From the NCBI GenBank assembly GCA_902468045.1, contig CABQXG010000061.1, forward strand, positions 1 through 7,115: 7,115 bases of DNA, written 5' to 3'. Within the stretch, counting starts at the first letter, position 1; the number at the start of each line of letters is the position of its first letter. The position numbers and the translations under genes were made by a program. The notes below the pieces were generated by a model. That model saw only the letters and a list, made by a program, of their open reading frames with translations, did no database searches and was not told the DNA's origin. Below are positions 5,560 through 7,115 of this stretch, piece after piece. The DNA is from an uncultured Collinsella sp. (GTDB lineage: Bacteria; Actinomycetota; Coriobacteriia; Coriobacteriales; Coriobacteriaceae).

Positions 5560-7115
5560 TTACGCGTGCCAGATCTCGTCGCGGTACTCGCGAATGGTGC
5601 GGTCGCTTGAGAACCAGCCGCTCGAGGCGGTGTTGAGCAGGGCCTTGCGGTTCCAGGTCTCCGGGTCGCCGTAGCTGCCGGTGAGCTTCTCCCACGCATC
5701 CACGTAGCTGCGGAAATCGGCCATGACCAGGTCGGGGTCGTTGTTGTTCATGAGCTCGTTGTAGATGCTCTCAAAGTTGCCCGAAAGACCCGCGAAGGTG
5801 TTGTCCTTGAGCTCGTCCATCACGCGGCCCAGACGCTCGCGATCGTTGTTGAGGGTATCCCACGCAAAGTAGCTGTTGGATGCCCAGAGTTGCTCGACCT
5901 CGGGGGCGGTCAGGCCAAAGATGGCCTCGTTCTCGCGGCCGGCCAGGTCGGCGATCTCGATGTTGGCGCCGTCGAGGGTGCCCAGCGTAATGGCGCCGTT
6001 CATCATGAGCTTCATGTTGGACGTGCCCGAGGCCTCCTTGCCGGCCGTGGAGATCTGCTCCGAGATCTCGGCGGCAGGGTAGATGAGCTGGGCGTTGCTC
6101 ACACGGAAGTTGGGGATAAAGCAGACCTTCATGACCTCGTTGACGCGCGGGTCGTTGTTGATGACGTCGGCCACGGAGTTAATGAGGCGGATGGTCTCCT
6201 TGGCAAAGGTGTAGCTCGAGGCAGCCTTGCCGCTAAAGATGAAGGTCGTCGGCGTCACGTGGAAGTTGGGATCGGCGATACGACGGTTGTAGATGTCCAT
6301 CACCTTCATGATGTTCATGAGCTGGCGCTTGTAGGCGTGGAAGCGCTTTACCTGAACATCGAAGACGGTGTTGGGATCGATGACCAGACCGGTCTCGGCC
6401 TTAACGTAGGCAGCCAGGCGCTCCTTGTTGGCGCGCTTGGAGGCACCCACGGCTTTCAGGAACTCGGTGTCGTCCTTAAACTCTTTGAGCTTTTCAAGCT
6501 CAAAGGCGTCCTTCAACCAGCCGTCGCCAATGGCCTCGGTCACGAGCTTGGCATAAGTGGGGTTGGCCTCGGCAAAGAAGCGACGGTGCGAGATGCCGTT
6601 GGTCTTGTTGTTGAACTTCTCGGGCGTCAGGGCATAGAAGTCCTTGAGCACGATGTTCTTAATGATGTCGGAGTGGATCTTTGCCACGCCGTTGACGCTG
6701 TGGCTGCAGATCACGGACAGGTTAGCCATGCGAATCTCGCCGTCCCACAGAATGGCGGTCTGGCGCAGACGCTCCTGCCAGCCCTCCTTCGTGGTGTCGA
6801 ACGACTCGTGCCAACGACGGCTGATCTCGTCGATGATCTGGTACACGCGGGGGAGGAGCTTGGAGAACGTGCCGATGGGCCACTTCTCCAGAGCCTCGGG
6901 CAGGATGGTGTAGCTTACGATCTGCGTCACGATGTTCCAGGCGTCGTCCCACTCGAGCTTCTTCTCGTCGATGAGGATGCGCATGAGCTCGGGTCCGCAC
7001 ATGGCGGGGTGCGTGTCGTTGGTGTGGATGGCCACAAACTGCGGCAGCAGCTCCCAGTTCTCGCCGTGCTCCTTCTCAAAGGTGTCGAGCAGGCTGTAGA
7101 TGCCGGCCGAGACAA
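5560..7115 (-). CDS. glgP: Alpha-glucan (glycogen/maltodextrin) phosphorylase, GT35, C-terminal two thirds
   Basis: Releases glucose-1-phosphate from alpha-1,4-glucan ends using pyridoxal phosphate. Partial: 517 residues and the stop are present and the 5' end lies beyond the right edge. The frame stays open through the GTG at 7035, which is the internal Val of VAIHTNDTHP and not a start. Family landmarks in order: NDTHPAMCGPELMR (active-site His at 7009-7011), PEALEKWPI, GSH-like CSHSVNGVAKIHSDI, NNKTNGISHRRF, and VKRFHAYKRQLMN with the phosphate-site Arg and Tyr. SGKAA, then EASGTSNMKLMMNGA follow, with the cofactor Lys at 6010-6012. The end, SSGWFSSDRTIREYRDEIW, is typical. Oddity: between SYT and ILPEALE the family's Asn-His-Thr is absent (junction at 6906/6907), removing a conserved glucose-contacting His. 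Probably the first gene of the visible operon, upstream of glgC. Confidence 0.95.
   Translation of the reverse strand, partial: VSAGIYSLLDTFEKEHGENWELLPQFVAIHTNDTHPAMCGPELMRILIDEKKLEWDDAWNIVTQIVSYTILPEALEKWPIGTFSKLLPRVYQIIDEISRRWHESFDTTKEGWQERLRQTAILWDGEIRMANLSVICSHSVNGVAKIHSDIIKNIVLKDFYALTPEKFNNKTNGISHRRFFAEANPTYAKLVTEAIGDGWLKDAFELEKLKEFKDDTEFLKAVGASKRANKERLAAYVKAETGLVIDPNTVFDVQVKRFHAYKRQLMNIMKVMDIYNRRIADPNFHVTPTTFIFSGKAASSYTFAKETIRLINSVADVINNDPRVNEVMKVCFIPNFRVSNAQLIYPAAEISEQISTAGKEASGTSNMKLMMNGAITLGTLDGANIEIADLAGRENEAIFGLTAPEVEQLWASNSYFAWDTLNNDRERLGRVMDELKDNTFAGLSGNFESIYNELMNNNDPDLVMADFRSYVDAWEKLTGSYGDPETWNRKALLNTASSGWFSSDRTIREYRDEIWHA

Noticed and set aside
6922..7035. Internal GTG at 7035 as the start of glgP
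   Set aside because: The reading frame and family-like sequence continue upstream to the window edge (residues such as AGIYSLLDTFEKE), so the gene is simply cut by the window.

Overview
The window is high-GC bacterial DNA, and every recognisable gene is on the minus strand and concerns storage glucan (glycogen) metabolism. The GlgC/GlgD pair is typical of Firmicutes and some Coriobacteriia. Together with high GC and a Lys/Ala/Thr-rich basic tail of the kind seen on actinobacterial DNA-binding proteins, it suggests a Coriobacteriia member such as Collinsella or a relative. That assignment is inference; the window has no marker gene that settles it.

Layout in transcription order (right to left): the C-terminal two thirds of an alpha-glucan phosphorylase (glgP, running off the right edge); a 106-base gap with a GC-rich hairpin and a smaller hairpin that holds the next start codon; glgC (ADP-glucose pyrophosphorylase, catalytic); glgD (its regulatory paralogue), starting 4 bases after the glgC stop; an 89-base gap with a perfect 12-bp stem-loop just upstream of the next ribosome binding site; glgA (GT5 glycogen synthase) with an unusual tail of about 265 residues; a terminator-like hairpin; a 218-base gap containing a candidate promoter and two imperfect inverted repeats; and the N-terminal 194 codons of a GH13 alpha-glucan hydrolase that runs off the left edge.

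Together, GlgC/GlgD make ADP-glucose, GlgA polymerises it, GlgP releases glucose-1-phosphate from the polymer, and the GH13 enzyme probably cuts maltodextrins or branched glucans. glgP-glgC-glgD-glgA look like one transcription unit whose promoter lies beyond the right edge. The GH13 gene appears to have its own promoter. No branching enzyme (glgB) is in the window.

No wholly new system is visible. The two most notable points are inside otherwise ordinary enzymes. GlgP lacks exactly the three residues (Asn-His-Thr) that carry a conserved active-site histidine of the family. GlgA is fused in frame to a histone-H1-like, low-complexity basic tail.
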